Position numbers and translations under genes: made by a program. From NCBI RefSeq assembly GCF_024298925.1, contig NZ_CP101283.1, positions 372,001 to 436,000 on the forward strand: 64,000 nucleotides of DNA, read 5' to 3'. Below are positions 1 to 7,553 of this stretch, piece after piece (positions within the stretch are counted from its first letter, which is position 1; every line of letters starts with the position of its first letter). Origin of the DNA: Phenylobacterium sp. LH3H17. Its GTDB lineage: Bacteria > Pseudomonadota > Alphaproteobacteria > Caulobacterales > Caulobacteraceae. The notes under the pieces were generated by a model, which searched no databases, was not told where the DNA came from, and saw only the letters and a list, made by a program, of their open reading frames with translations.

Positions 1-16
1 TTGAGGGTCGACGAAG

Positions 17-35
17 ATGACGCAAGCGTCATTTT
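17..35 (+). terminator. possible small hairpin terminator of an upstream gene
   Basis: A 6-bp perfect stem (ATGACG / CGTCAT) with a CAAG loop runs directly into TTTT. This is terminator-like, but the stem is short and the gene it would serve lies outside the window. It could equally be a chance palindrome in the leader of the next gene. Confidence 0.3.
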
Positions 36-97
36 GCGTTGACGCCCGGCTTCGGGGGTGATGACCTTCGCCCCGACAAGATCACCGGGAGGATCGC

Positions 98-1228
98 ATG
101 GCCGCCGACGGCAACATCACCAAGGATCTGATCTACGACGCCGTGGCGCCGGACGACTTCGAGTCCATGCTCGACCTCGACCGTTACAACAACCGCTCGA
201 CGGCCTTCGACAAGATCATCTCGGCCACCCACGACCACTTCTGGGATCCGCTCGACCCGAAGTACATCGACTTCTCCGCGCCCTGGGACATGGAGAACGA
301 CGCCCTGATGCCGGAGGAGCTCAGCGCGGCCCTGCAGACGGACTATGTGAAGGCGAAGCTGAACACGCCGTCGCTGCGCGCCCAGTTCCTCAACAAGTCG
401 CTGCTCTACTCCTTCTCCTCGATCCTGCATGGCGAGCAGGGCGCGCTGAACCTCTCGGCCAGCCTCTGCCACGTGCTGTTGGACCAGGGCGCGCAGGAAT
501 ACGCCGCCAACCAGACCCGCGAAGAGGCCCGCCACGTCACGGCCTTCGCCAAGTACATCAAGGCCCGCTGGGGCCGGCCGGTGGCGTGCAGCAAGGTGCT
601 GCAGGACCTGCTGGTCGACATCATCGGCTCGCCGGAGGTCTATAAGAAGATCATCGGCATGCAGATGCTGGTGGAGGGCCTGGCCATGGGCGCCTTCGCC
701 ACCTTCTATCAGAAGCTCAACGACCCCCTGGGACGCCAGCTCATGCAGCTGGTGATGACCGACGAGGCCTTCCACCACAAGTTCGGGAAGATCTGGGCCG
801 ACCGGACCATCCCCAAGCTGTCGGAAGCCGAGCACATCATCGTCGAGGACTGGGCGGCCCATTGCTTCCAGGCGGTGCTGTTCAACCTGGTCTCGCCCTC
901 GGAACAGGTCGCGCTCTATGAGGAGTTCGGCCTCGACCCCGCGCGCGTCCTGGAGGAGATCCAGCTGATCGCCACAGACGAGGCGCGCCGCGAGGACATG
1001 AAGGAAGCCAGCAACATCTTCCGCGTGCTCATCAAGACCCTGCTGAACGCCGGAATCATCACCGACCGCACGCGGGCCTTCTACGGCATGTATGTCGACA
1101 TGGAGGAGCTGAAGGCGGAAGGCGACAGGATGGTCGGCGACGACATCGCTGAGGAGGGGATTAAGTATCTCCAGAAGATCAACTTCAAGGATCGCATCGC
1201 CGCCAACGTCTCGATCGCCGCGGAATAG
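98..1228 (+). CDS. ferritin-like diiron protein
   Basis: A 376-residue soluble helical protein. It shows two copies of a ferritin-type iron signature: Glu113 followed 30 residues later by E143-x-x-H146, and Glu193 followed 30 residues later by E223-x-x-H226. That pattern is what carboxylate-bridged diiron enzymes of the ferritin-like/AurF-like superfamily use to bind two irons and activate O2. There is no signal peptide or membrane segment, so it should be cytoplasmic. The ATG is preceded by a good GGGAGG site. It appears monocistronic, with a strong terminator just after the stop. The substrate is not evident; an oxygenase, oxidase or desaturase-like role is inference from the metal site. 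Confidence 0.8.
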   Translation: MAADGNITKDLIYDAVAPDDFESMLDLDRYNNRSTAFDKIISATHDHFWDPLDPKYIDFSAPWDMENDALMPEELSAALQTDYVKAKLNTPSLRAQFLNKSLLYSFSSILHGEQGALNLSASLCHVLLDQGAQEYAANQTREEARHVTAFAKYIKARWGRPVACSKVLQDLLVDIIGSPEVYKKIIGMQMLVEGLAMGAFATFYQKLNDPLGRQLMQLVMTDEAFHHKFGKIWADRTIPKLSEAEHIIVEDWAAHCFQAVLFNLVSPSEQVALYEEFGLDPARVLEEIQLIATDEARREDMKEASNIFRVLIKTLLNAGIITDRTRAFYGMYVDMEELKAEGDRMVGDDIAEEGIKYLQKINFKDRIAANVSIAAE

Positions 1229-1255
1229 CCCTTTTTCGTTCGGATTGGGTTCATG

Positions 1256-1284
1256 CGCCCGCGGACATGGTCCGCGGGCGTTTA
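1256..1284 (+). terminator. rho-independent terminator after the diiron protein gene
   Basis: A 10-bp perfect stem (CGCCCGCGGA / TCCGCGGGCG) with a CATGG loop is followed by TTTA. It lies 28 bp after the stop of the diiron protein gene. It also covers the most upstream in-frame ATG of the next reading frame, which argues for the downstream lipocalin start. Confidence 0.75.
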
Positions 1285-1318
1285 CATGTTCCCCCCTGAA
1301 GCGTTAGCCATACCGCCC

Positions 1319-1867
1319 ATGCGTTTTCCGGACCTCTCCATCGCGTTTGTCGCCGCCTGTGTCGCGTTCGCGGCCCTGTGCGTCGCCGCCGTCCCCGCCC
1401 TGGCCGCGCCCCCGCAGCCGACGGAGCGCGTCGAGCTGACCAAGATGACCGGGCGCTGGTACGAAGTCGCACGCCTGCCCAACAAGGTGCAGAGCGGCTG
1501 TCAGGGCGGCACTTCCGACTGGGTCCGGAACGGCGAAGGGTTCTCGGTGCTCCAGGCCTGCTACAAGGGCTCATTGGCCGGGCCGGCCACCGAATGGAAG
1601 GCCAAGGCCAAGGTCATCGATCCCAAGACCAACGCCAAGCTGCAGATGACCTTCTTCGGCGGGATGGTGAAGCAGGAATACTGGGTCCTGGCCCATCGCC
1701 CCGACCAGGGATGGGTCATCCTGGGCACGCCGGGCGGCCGGGCCATGTGGCTGATGTCGCAACGTCCCACCCTGGCCAGCGGGGTCCGGGCCCAGGCCCT
1801 GGCCCGGGTCAAGCAGCTCGGTTACGACGTGGCCCGACTGGAATTCCCCCAGCCCGCGAAGAACTGA
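1319..1867 (+). CDS. periplasmic lipocalin family protein (Blc-like)
   Basis: A 182-residue protein with an N-terminal signal peptide (charged start, long Ala/Val core, cut after VPALA) and the lipocalin G-x-W signature, here GRWYEVARLPN, right after it. Two cysteines (SGC and QAC regions) are placed as in bacterial Blc proteins and may form a disulphide. Bacterial lipocalins bind fatty acids or lysophospholipids in the envelope. E. coli Blc is an outer-membrane lipoprotein, but no proper lipobox is visible here, so a soluble periplasmic form is more likely. An upstream in-frame ATG lies inside the preceding terminator stem; the chosen start places the signal peptide at the very N-terminus. 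Confidence 0.85.
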   Translation: MRFPDLSIAFVAACVAFAALCVAAVPALAAPPQPTERVELTKMTGRWYEVARLPNKVQSGCQGGTSDWVRNGEGFSVLQACYKGSLAGPATEWKAKAKVIDPKTNAKLQMTFFGGMVKQEYWVLAHRPDQGWVILGTPGGRAMWLMSQRPTLASGVRAQALARVKQLGYDVARLEFPQPAKN

Positions 1868-1932
1868 AGCGCTGCAACAACTTCTGGGCGTCTGTCGGGA
1901 ACCGGACGTTGCCCGCTTGGGTTGCCCTCCCA

Positions 1933-2121
1933 ATGCCTTCCAATTCGCATCAGTCTCCCCGTCCCTCCGAGCCCCGTAGTTGGGACCAGCCCGAAGAGCT
2001 CGACCGTGTGATCGGCGAGCTTCGAGGCCAGATCGAGGGCCTGCGCGCCCGGATCGAGGACTATCGAAACGTCGTGGCGGGCGAGAATCCGGAAGACCAG
2101 CGCCCCGCCCCCCACTCCTAG
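1933..2121 (+). CDS. small hypothetical protein with coiled-coil helix
   Basis: A 62-residue reading frame. The first 18 residues are Ser/Pro-rich; residues 20-50 form an amphipathic, Leu/Ile/Arg/Glu-rich helix of coiled-coil type, and the tail is polar. There are no cysteines and no membrane segment. It ends only 15 bp before the LexA box of mmcB, so it sits in its own slot between lipocalin and mmcB. I do not recognise a family. A convincing ribosome binding site is not visible, so it could be a non-coding frame. Confidence 0.4.
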   Translation: MPSNSHQSPRPSEPRSWDQPEELDRVIGELRGQIEGLRARIEDYRNVVAGENPEDQRPAPHS

Positions 2122-2126
2122 GCGAC

Positions 2127-2156
2127 TTGCATCCGGAACGAAGCCGGAACATAAAT
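2127..2156 (+). promoter_or_regulatory. SOS promoter of mmcB with LexA box
   Basis: GAAC-N7-GAAC at 2136-2150 is an exact match to the alphaproteobacterial LexA operator. It lies between a -35-like TTGCAT (2127-2132) and a -10-like ATAAAT (2151-2156) spaced by 18 bp, so bound LexA would block the promoter. The ATG of mmcB is only 7 bp past the -10, which implies a leaderless or nearly leaderless mRNA. Confidence 0.8.
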
Positions 2157-2162
2157 TCGGGC

Positions 2163-2618
2163 ATGGGCGTCACCATCGTCACCATCACCCGTCCCGAGAT
2201 CACCGCCGCGGTCACCCGCGGCGCGGCCCGGCTGCTGGTCGACCTGGGCTATGCGCCGCTGGCCGAGGTGACCCTGCCCAACGGCCGGCGCGCCGACCTC
2301 ATGGCCCTGTCGCCCAGGGGCCACATCGTCATCGTCGAGGTGAAGTCGGGCCTCGAGGATTATCGGGTGGACCGCAAGTGGCATGAGTACATGCCCTATT
2401 GCGACAGCTTCGCCTTCGCCGTGGCGCCTGAGTTCCCGCGCGAGATCCTGCCGGAGGAGCCGGGCCTGATCGTCTGCGACGCCTTCGGAGGCGCGGTGCT
2501 GCGCGAGGCGCCCACCGTTCCCCTGGCCGGCGCCCGGCGCAAGGCGCTGACCATCGCCTTCGGCCGCCTGGCCGCCATGCGCGCGGCCGGCGTGGTGGTG
2601 ACCCAGCTGGAAGGCTAG
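2163..2618 (+). CDS. mmcB: MmcB family DNA repair protein
   Basis: A 151-residue protein recognised as MmcB (formerly DUF1052). In Caulobacter this SOS-induced gene is needed for mitomycin C resistance. The sequence has the PD-(D/E)xK nuclease-like layout: an acidic start (PLAEVTL, RRADLMAL), then IVIVEVKSG, where the E-V-K is the expected catalytic element, then a helical C-terminus. It is cytoplasmic. The start was chosen because the promoter and LexA box lie directly upstream; the longer frame would begin far inside them. Induction by DNA damage is strongly implied. Nuclease activity is inferred from fold and motif. Confidence 0.92.
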   Translation: MGVTIVTITRPEITAAVTRGAARLLVDLGYAPLAEVTLPNGRRADLMALSPRGHIVIVEVKSGLEDYRVDRKWHEYMPYCDSFAFAVAPEFPREILPEEPGLIVCDAFGGAVLREAPTVPLAGARRKALTIAFGRLAAMRAAGVVVTQLEG

Positions 2619-2710
2619 CGCAGCCTAGATGCTCCCTCTCGGCGCGAACCGTGAGCAAAGCTGACCGAGGCGTTGCGCCAGCTCCCCCAGGAGGAGAGGA
2701 CCCGGGCGGT

Positions 2711-3268
2711 CTATTTTGGGGCGCGCTTGGCGAGGATCCGCTGCAGGGTGCGGCGATGCATGTTCAGCCGCCGGGCGGTCTCAGAGACGTTGTGGCCGCA
2801 CAGCTCGTAGACCCGCTGGATGTGCTCCCAGCGAACCCGGTCGGCGCTCATGGGATTGTCAGGCGGGGGCGGCGACTCGTCCTTGCGGGCCAGCAGGGCG
2901 CGGGCCACGTCGTCGGCGTCGGCGGGCTTGGAGAGGTAGTCGATGGCCCCGGACTTCACCGCCGCCACCGCCGTGGCGATGTTGCCGTAGCCGGTCAGCA
3001 TGATGACTTTTGCGTCGGCGCGGGCGCCGCGCACCGCCTCCACCACCTTCAGGCCGGTTCCGTCTTCCAGCCGCATGTCCAGCACGGCATAGGCTGGCGG
3101 ATGGGCCTTCACCGCCGCCAGGGCCTCGCTGACGCTGCCCACCAGCACGGGCTCGAACCCGCGTTGCTCGAGGGCTCGGCCCAGCCGCGTGCGCAGCGGG
3201 GCGTCGTCATCGAGCACCAGCAGGCTTCGATCCGACAGTGCGGCGATGTCGGCGGAGAGATCGGTCAT
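2711..3268 (-). CDS. regA: RegA/ActR/PrrA-type redox response regulator
   Basis: A 185-residue two-domain regulator. Residues 15-130 are a receiver domain with the acidic pocket LDDD, phospho-acceptor Asp64 (VLDMRLEDG) and the switch lysine in SKP. A short proline-rich linker leads to a Fis-type helix-turn-helix at about 150-183 (SETARRLNMHRRTLQRIL), which is nearly invariant in RegA orthologues. It is the partner of RegB, encoded 80 bp upstream on the same strand. RegA orthologues control aerobic/anaerobic energy genes such as cytochrome oxidases and hydrogenases. The ATG has a GGAGG six bases away; a TTG two codons earlier is less likely. Confidence 0.93.
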   Translation of the reverse strand: MTDLSADIAALSDRSLLVLDDDAPLRTRLGRALEQRGFEPVLVGSVSEALAAVKAHPPAYAVLDMRLEDGTGLKVVEAVRGARADAKVIMLTGYGNIATAVAAVKSGAIDYLSKPADADDVARALLARKDESPPPPDNPMSADRVRWEHIQRVYELCGHNVSETARRLNMHRRTLQRILAKRAPK

Positions 3269-3348
3269 GCGCAACCTCCGATAGGGGCGTTGGCGTCCAC
3301 GCCTCCTGCGGCATCATGTCGCTGCTTGGCGGCGATCCGCAAGGGTCT

Positions 3349-4737
3349 TCAGCCGTTTCCGCCCAGCGCCTCGATCCGCGCCCTCGGCCAACGGGCCGCG
3401 ACCACGGCGCCGCGCGGGCGACCGTTCTGGAAAGTGACTACAGCGCCGGTTCGTTCCAATAGTGTCTTGGCGATGAAGAAGCCGAGGCCCATCCCGATGT
3501 GGCCGGTGCGACCGCCGGCCACCCCCGGCCGGCTTGTGACATAGGGCTCGCCGAGCTTGGCCAGCACCTCGGGCGAGAAGCCCGGTCCGTCATCGCGCAC
3601 CTCCATTCCCACGCTCTGAGCATCGAAGCGGACGGTCACCAGGATCTCCGAGGCCGCGAAGTCGACGGCGTTCTCGACGAAGGAGGTCATGGCGTGCAGC
3701 ACCTCGGGCATCCGCCAGATGTTGGGGGCGGCCACCCCGGGAGCGCCGGAGACGATCGCCTCCACCCGCACGCCGCGGACATCGGCGTGGGGTTCGATCA
3801 CCTCGTTCAGCAGTTGCAGCAGGCTCATCCGCTCGTGGAGCTCGTCCGAGGCCGCGGCGGGGGCGTCGGTCAGCCGGCGCAGGATCTCGCGGCAGCGCTC
3901 GGACTGGGCGATCAGCAGCTCGGCGTCCTCCTTGACCTGGGCGGTCGGCGCCTCTCGGGCGAGCTCCTTGGCGACGATGGAGATGGTGGCCAGGGGCGTG
4001 CCGAGCTCATGGGCCGCGGCGGCGGCCAGGGCCCCCAGGGCCGAGAGCCGCTGTTCGCGCGCCAGCACCGCCTGGGTGACGTCCAGGGCCAGGGCCATGC
4101 GCGAGGACTCCTCGGCCGCCTGCCGGACATTGCCGGCGATGACGATGACGCCCGCGACATTGGCCGCCGCCGCCCCGATCATGAAGCTGAGCGGCAACTC
4201 GACCGCGGCGCCGGGCAGGCTGGGTAGCGGCAGGTGGAAGAAGGCCAGCGCGATCGAGGCCGTGATGGCTTCGGCCCCCAACGCCGTCACCGCCCGCGGC
4301 GCCAGGGTGGCGGCCGCCAGGGTCACCGGGGCGATCAGCATCAGGATGAACGGGTTGGCTGTGCCGCCGGTGAGGAACAGCAGGATCGAGATCTGGACGA
4401 CGTCGAAGCTGAGCTGGCCCACCGCCTCCCAGTCGCTGATCAGGCGCTGGCCCGGCGAAGCCACGCCGGTCAGCAGGTTCACCCAGGCCGAGGCTCCGAC
4501 GACGGCGAAGCAGAACGGGTAGGGGGCCTCGAAACCGAACCCCAGGCCCGCCACCGCCAACAGCAGCAGTTCGCCGGCCACGATCATCCAGCGCAGGGTG
4601 ACCAGGGTCCGCAGGCGCAGGCGCCCGCCGCGCCCGCCGCCAAGGCCCCAGTCGTCGCCGGCTTGCGCGGGCGCGGCGCTTTGCCTATCGAGGCCGGGCG
4701 ACGGCTTCTGCGGCGACGTGTTCTTGGTGGACGCCAT
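3349..4737 (-). CDS. regB: RegB/ActS/PrrB-type redox-sensing histidine kinase
   Basis: A 462-residue membrane kinase. After a Pro/Gly-rich cytoplasmic N-terminus come about six transmembrane segments (residues 45-205). The quinone-binding heptapeptide GGTANPF is at 124-130, between membrane segments. The H-box HELGTPLATI holds His243. The redox-active cysteine of this family is kept at Cys282 (SERCREIL). N, G1 and G2 boxes of the ATPase domain follow (ENAVDFA, DDGPGF, GMGLGFFIA). It senses the quinone pool and phosphorylates RegA. The start chosen is the ATG 52 bp from the divergent SCO start. This regA-regB/SCO arrangement matches the regA-senC-regB locus of Rhodobacter relatives. Confidence 0.93.
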   Translation of the reverse strand: MASTKNTSPQKPSPGLDRQSAAPAQAGDDWGLGGGRGGRLRLRTLVTLRWMIVAGELLLLAVAGLGFGFEAPYPFCFAVVGASAWVNLLTGVASPGQRLISDWEAVGQLSFDVVQISILLFLTGGTANPFILMLIAPVTLAAATLAPRAVTALGAEAITASIALAFFHLPLPSLPGAAVELPLSFMIGAAAANVAGVIVIAGNVRQAAEESSRMALALDVTQAVLAREQRLSALGALAAAAAHELGTPLATISIVAKELAREAPTAQVKEDAELLIAQSERCREILRRLTDAPAAASDELHERMSLLQLLNEVIEPHADVRGVRVEAIVSGAPGVAAPNIWRMPEVLHAMTSFVENAVDFAASEILVTVRFDAQSVGMEVRDDGPGFSPEVLAKLGEPYVTSRPGVAGGRTGHIGMGLGFFIAKTLLERTGAVVTFQNGRPRGAVVAARWPRARIEALGGNG

Positions 4738-4789
4738 GGACCGCGACCATCGCGCGTTGCGCCCCGCCTGACGAGCCCCAAAGGCCTCC

Positions 4790-5380
4790 ATGCCGACGAA
4801 ACCCCGCCACCTGATCCTGCTCGCCGCCTGTCTGGTGGGCCTGGCCGTGCTGGCCGGCATCGCCTGGCGCACCGGCGCCTTCGACAGTCCCGCCCCGGCC
4901 GCGGTAGGCGGTCCCTTCCAGCTTGTGAACCAGGACGGCAGGCCGGTCGACGAAACCATCCTGAAGGGCAAGTGGAGCGTGGTGTTCTTCGGCTTCACCT
5001 ACTGCCCCGATGTCTGCCCGACGACCCTGCAGGCCGTGGAGCGCGCCCAGGCCCTGCTGGGACCGAAGTCTGCGCGGACCCAGGTGGTGTTCATCTCCGT
5101 CGATCCCGAACGCGACACCCCCGCCCAGCTGAAGACCTATCTCGCCGGCGCGGCCTTTCCGAAGGGGACCATCGGCCTGACCGGGACCCGGGAGCAGGTG
5201 GCCGTCGCGGCCAAGGCCTACCACGCCTATTACAAGAAGAATGGCGAGGGGCCGGATTACCTGGTCGACCATTCGACCCCGGCCTACCTGATGGACCCCA
5301 AGGGCCGTTTCGACCGCATCCTGCCCTACGGGATCACGCCCGAGGAAATCGCCCGCCAGATCGGCGAGGCCATGGGCTAG
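4790..5380 (+). CDS. SCO1/SenC/PrrC family copper chaperone
   Basis: A 196-residue protein with one N-terminal membrane anchor (residues 8-25) and a periplasmic thioredoxin-like domain. The copper site is complete: CPDVC (Cys72, Cys76) and His161 in VDHST. SCO proteins deliver copper to, or reduce, the CuA site of cytochrome oxidase. In many alphaproteobacteria the gene sits next to regBA and influences its signalling, as here, where it is transcribed divergently from regB. It is followed after 120 bp by a PHA depolymerase gene on the same strand. Confidence 0.93.
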   Translation: MPTKPRHLILLAACLVGLAVLAGIAWRTGAFDSPAPAAVGGPFQLVNQDGRPVDETILKGKWSVVFFGFTYCPDVCPTTLQAVERAQALLGPKSARTQVVFISVDPERDTPAQLKTYLAGAAFPKGTIGLTGTREQVAVAAKAYHAYYKKNGEGPDYLVDHSTPAYLMDPKGRFDRILPYGITPEEIARQIGEAMG

Positions 5381-5500
5381 GCGCCGCAGGTGCGAAATTT
5401 GTCCGGAGCGTCGAAGCGCCGCATCGGGAACCGGTTACCGCTGGACATCCTTAAGTATGGTCATGCTACGCTGCGACGCAGCACAAGGACGTCTTCTACG

Positions 5501-6772
5501 ATGCTCTATACGCTTTACGAGGCGGGCTATTACGCCTCCACCCCGTTGCGGTTCGCCACCCGGGCCATGCGCGACTTCTGGTCCTCGCCGCTGAATCCGG
5601 CAAAGGACAGCGACCTGGGCCGGCGTTTGTTCGCCAACGCCGACCTGTTCGCCAACCTCACCCGCCGCTACGGCAAGCCCGCCTGGAGCATCGACAGCGT
5701 CGAGATCGACGGCAAGCCGGTGCGGGTTCGGCCGACGGTGGTCTCGTCGACCCCGTGGGTGAAGATGATCCACTTCAGCCGCGACATGTCCGACATGCGC
5801 AAGGCCGGCCGCCGCGAGCTGGAGCCCGCGGTGCTGATCGTCGCCCCCCTGTCGGGCCACTACGCCACCCTGCTCCGCGGCACGGTCGAGGCCTTCCTGC
5901 AGGACCACGAGGTGTTCATCACCGACTGGTCCAACGCCCGCGACGTCCCGCTGATGGAAGGCCGCTTCGACTTCCACGACTTCGTCGACCATGTCCGCGA
6001 CATGCTGCGCCTGCTTGGACCGCGCCCGCACGTGGTCGCCGTCTGCCAGCCGGGGCCCGCCGTTCTGGCCGCCGCGGCCCTGATGTCGGAGGACGACGAG
6101 GAAAGCCGTCCCGGCACCATGACCATCATGGGCTCTCCCATCGACGCGCGGCTCTCGCCCACGGTCACCAACAAGCTGGCCGAGGAAAAGCCCTTCGCCT
6201 GGTTCAAGTCCAACATGATCGACGCCGTGCCCGCGCCCTATCCGGGCATGGGCCGCCGGGTCTATCCGGGCTTCGTGCAGCTCTACAGCTTCATGTCGAT
6301 GAACAAGGAAAAGCATCAGGACGCTCACAAGCAGTATCTGAAGGACCTGATGGCGGGCGACGGCGACTCCGCCGAGAAGCACCTGGAGTTCTACGACGAG
6401 TATCTCTCGGTGCTGGATCTGCCCGAGGAGTTCTACCTCCAGACCATCGACTATGTGTTCCAGAGCTACCTGCTGCCCAAGGGCGAGCTGGTCCATCGCG
6501 GGCGATCGGTCCAGCCCGGCTCGATCCGCGACATCGGGCTGCTGACCGTGGAGGGCGAGAACGACGACATCTCCGGGATCGGCCAGACCCAGGCGGCGCA
6601 CGCGCTCTGCACCGGGCTCTCGGACGACTTCAAGGAAGACTACGTGCAGCCGCATGTGGGCCATTACGGCGTGTTCAACGGCCGCCGTTTCCGCGAGGAG
6701 ATCTATCCGCGGGTGCGTGCGTTCATTCGCCGCCAGGAAGCGGGCATCGAAAAGAAGCGCGACGCAGCCTAG
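5501..6772 (+). CDS. phaZ: intracellular polyhydroxyalkanoate depolymerase
   Basis: A 423-residue alpha/beta hydrolase of the intracellular PHB depolymerase family (PhaZ1 type). The nucleophile elbow is AVCQPGPA, with Cys182 in place of serine. This is normal for the family, whose Ralstonia member uses a Cys-Asp-His triad at nearly the same position. The likely Asp is in TVEGENDDISG and the His in QPHVGHYGVFNG near the C-terminus. There is no signal peptide, consistent with action on stored granules. The chosen ATG gives the usual N-terminus (LYTLYEAGYY); the longer frame would add 37 residues of unrelated composition. The YgjP-type gene follows after 9 bp and may be co-transcribed. Confidence 0.92.
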   Translation: MLYTLYEAGYYASTPLRFATRAMRDFWSSPLNPAKDSDLGRRLFANADLFANLTRRYGKPAWSIDSVEIDGKPVRVRPTVVSSTPWVKMIHFSRDMSDMRKAGRRELEPAVLIVAPLSGHYATLLRGTVEAFLQDHEVFITDWSNARDVPLMEGRFDFHDFVDHVRDMLRLLGPRPHVVAVCQPGPAVLAAAALMSEDDEESRPGTMTIMGSPIDARLSPTVTNKLAEEKPFAWFKSNMIDAVPAPYPGMGRRVYPGFVQLYSFMSMNKEKHQDAHKQYLKDLMAGDGDSAEKHLEFYDEYLSVLDLPEEFYLQTIDYVFQSYLLPKGELVHRGRSVQPGSIRDIGLLTVEGENDDISGIGQTQAAHALCTGLSDDFKEDYVQPHVGHYGVFNGRRFREEIYPRVRAFIRRQEAGIEKKRDAA

Positions 6773-6781
6773 ATAGGTCGC

Positions 6782-7519
6782 ATGAGCTTGTTCGGCCGTA
6801 CCCTGGCCGACGGCGATCGGCTGGAGGTGGCCGGGGCCGTCGTGCGCCTGAAAGTCCATTCCCGCGCCCGGCGCGTCTCCCTGCGGCTGGACCGCACCAA
6901 GCGCGAGATCGTCGCCACCGCCCCCAGCGCCCGGCGCCTGTCCGAGGCCGCCGCCTTCGCCCGCGACCGCGCCGAATGGATCGCCGAGCGCCTGGCCGAA
7001 CTCCCGCAGTCGCAGTCCATCGCACCGGGCATGACCATTGTCCTGTTCGGCCAGCCCTGCCGCCTGGAGGCCAGCGGCAAGCCGGCCCGCTTCCATCCCG
7101 CCGCCGGGGATGAGCCGGCCCGAATCTCCGCGCGGGGTGAGGGGGCGACCTACGCCAACGCCGTGATCCGCGCGATCAGGCGCGAGGCCCTGCGGGTGTT
7201 CACCGAGCGCACCGCCGTCCACTGCGCCCGGCTTGGCGCCAAGCTGCCCAGCGTGACGGTGATGGACGCCCGCGCCCGCTGGGGCTCCTGCCGTCCGGGC
7301 CTGCCGGGCAAGCCCGCGGCGATCCGCTACTCCTGGCGCCTGGCCCTGGCCGAGTTCGAGGTCGCCGACTATGTGGCCGCCCACGAATGCGCCCACCTGC
7401 TGGAGCTGAACCACGGGCCGCGCTTCTGGGCCCATGTGAAGGCGCTGGTCGGCGACGAGCGCCCCCACCGCGCCTGGCTGCGGGCCGAAGGCGCCAGGCT
7501 GCACGCCTTCGGGCGGTAG
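6782..7519 (+). CDS. YgjP/DUF45 family zinc metallopeptidase
   Basis: A 245-residue soluble protein. The C-terminal half carries the YgjP-like (M48/SprT-like) core: RWGSC at 166-170, the zinc motif HECAH at 201-205, and the downstream H-G-P-x-F-W with a third ligand. The N-terminal half is the usual beta-rich region of this family. The motif predicts a zinc protease, but substrates of this conserved bacterial family are unknown. It starts 9 bp after phaZ and ends facing the PBP gene. Confidence 0.88.
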   Translation: MSLFGRTLADGDRLEVAGAVVRLKVHSRARRVSLRLDRTKREIVATAPSARRLSEAAAFARDRAEWIAERLAELPQSQSIAPGMTIVLFGQPCRLEASGKPARFHPAAGDEPARISARGEGATYANAVIRAIRREALRVFTERTAVHCARLGAKLPSVTVMDARARWGSCRPGLPGKPAAIRYSWRLALAEFEVADYVAAHECAHLLELNHGPRFWAHVKALVGDERPHRAWLRAEGARLHAFGR

Positions 7520-7527
7520 GCGTCGAG

Positions 7528-7553
7528 GGCGCCGCGTTCAGTAAGGCGGCGCC
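7528..7553. terminator. possible bidirectional terminator between convergent genes
   Basis: An 8-bp perfect stem (GGCGCCGC / GCGGCGCC) with a 10-nt loop spans the junction of the convergent metallopeptidase and PBP genes and includes the PBP stop codon. No long T-run is present on either side, so termination would be weak. Confidence 0.35.

Noticed and set aside
1253..1318. Earliest ATG for the lipocalin
   Set aside because: It lies inside the terminator stem of the preceding gene and would bury the signal peptide 22 residues in.
5435..7504. Very long open frame (about 690 codons) on the minus strand
   Set aside because: It is exactly antisense to phaZ and the YgjP-type gene, His/Val/Gly/Ala-rich and without any family motif; a normal artefact of high-GC coding DNA.
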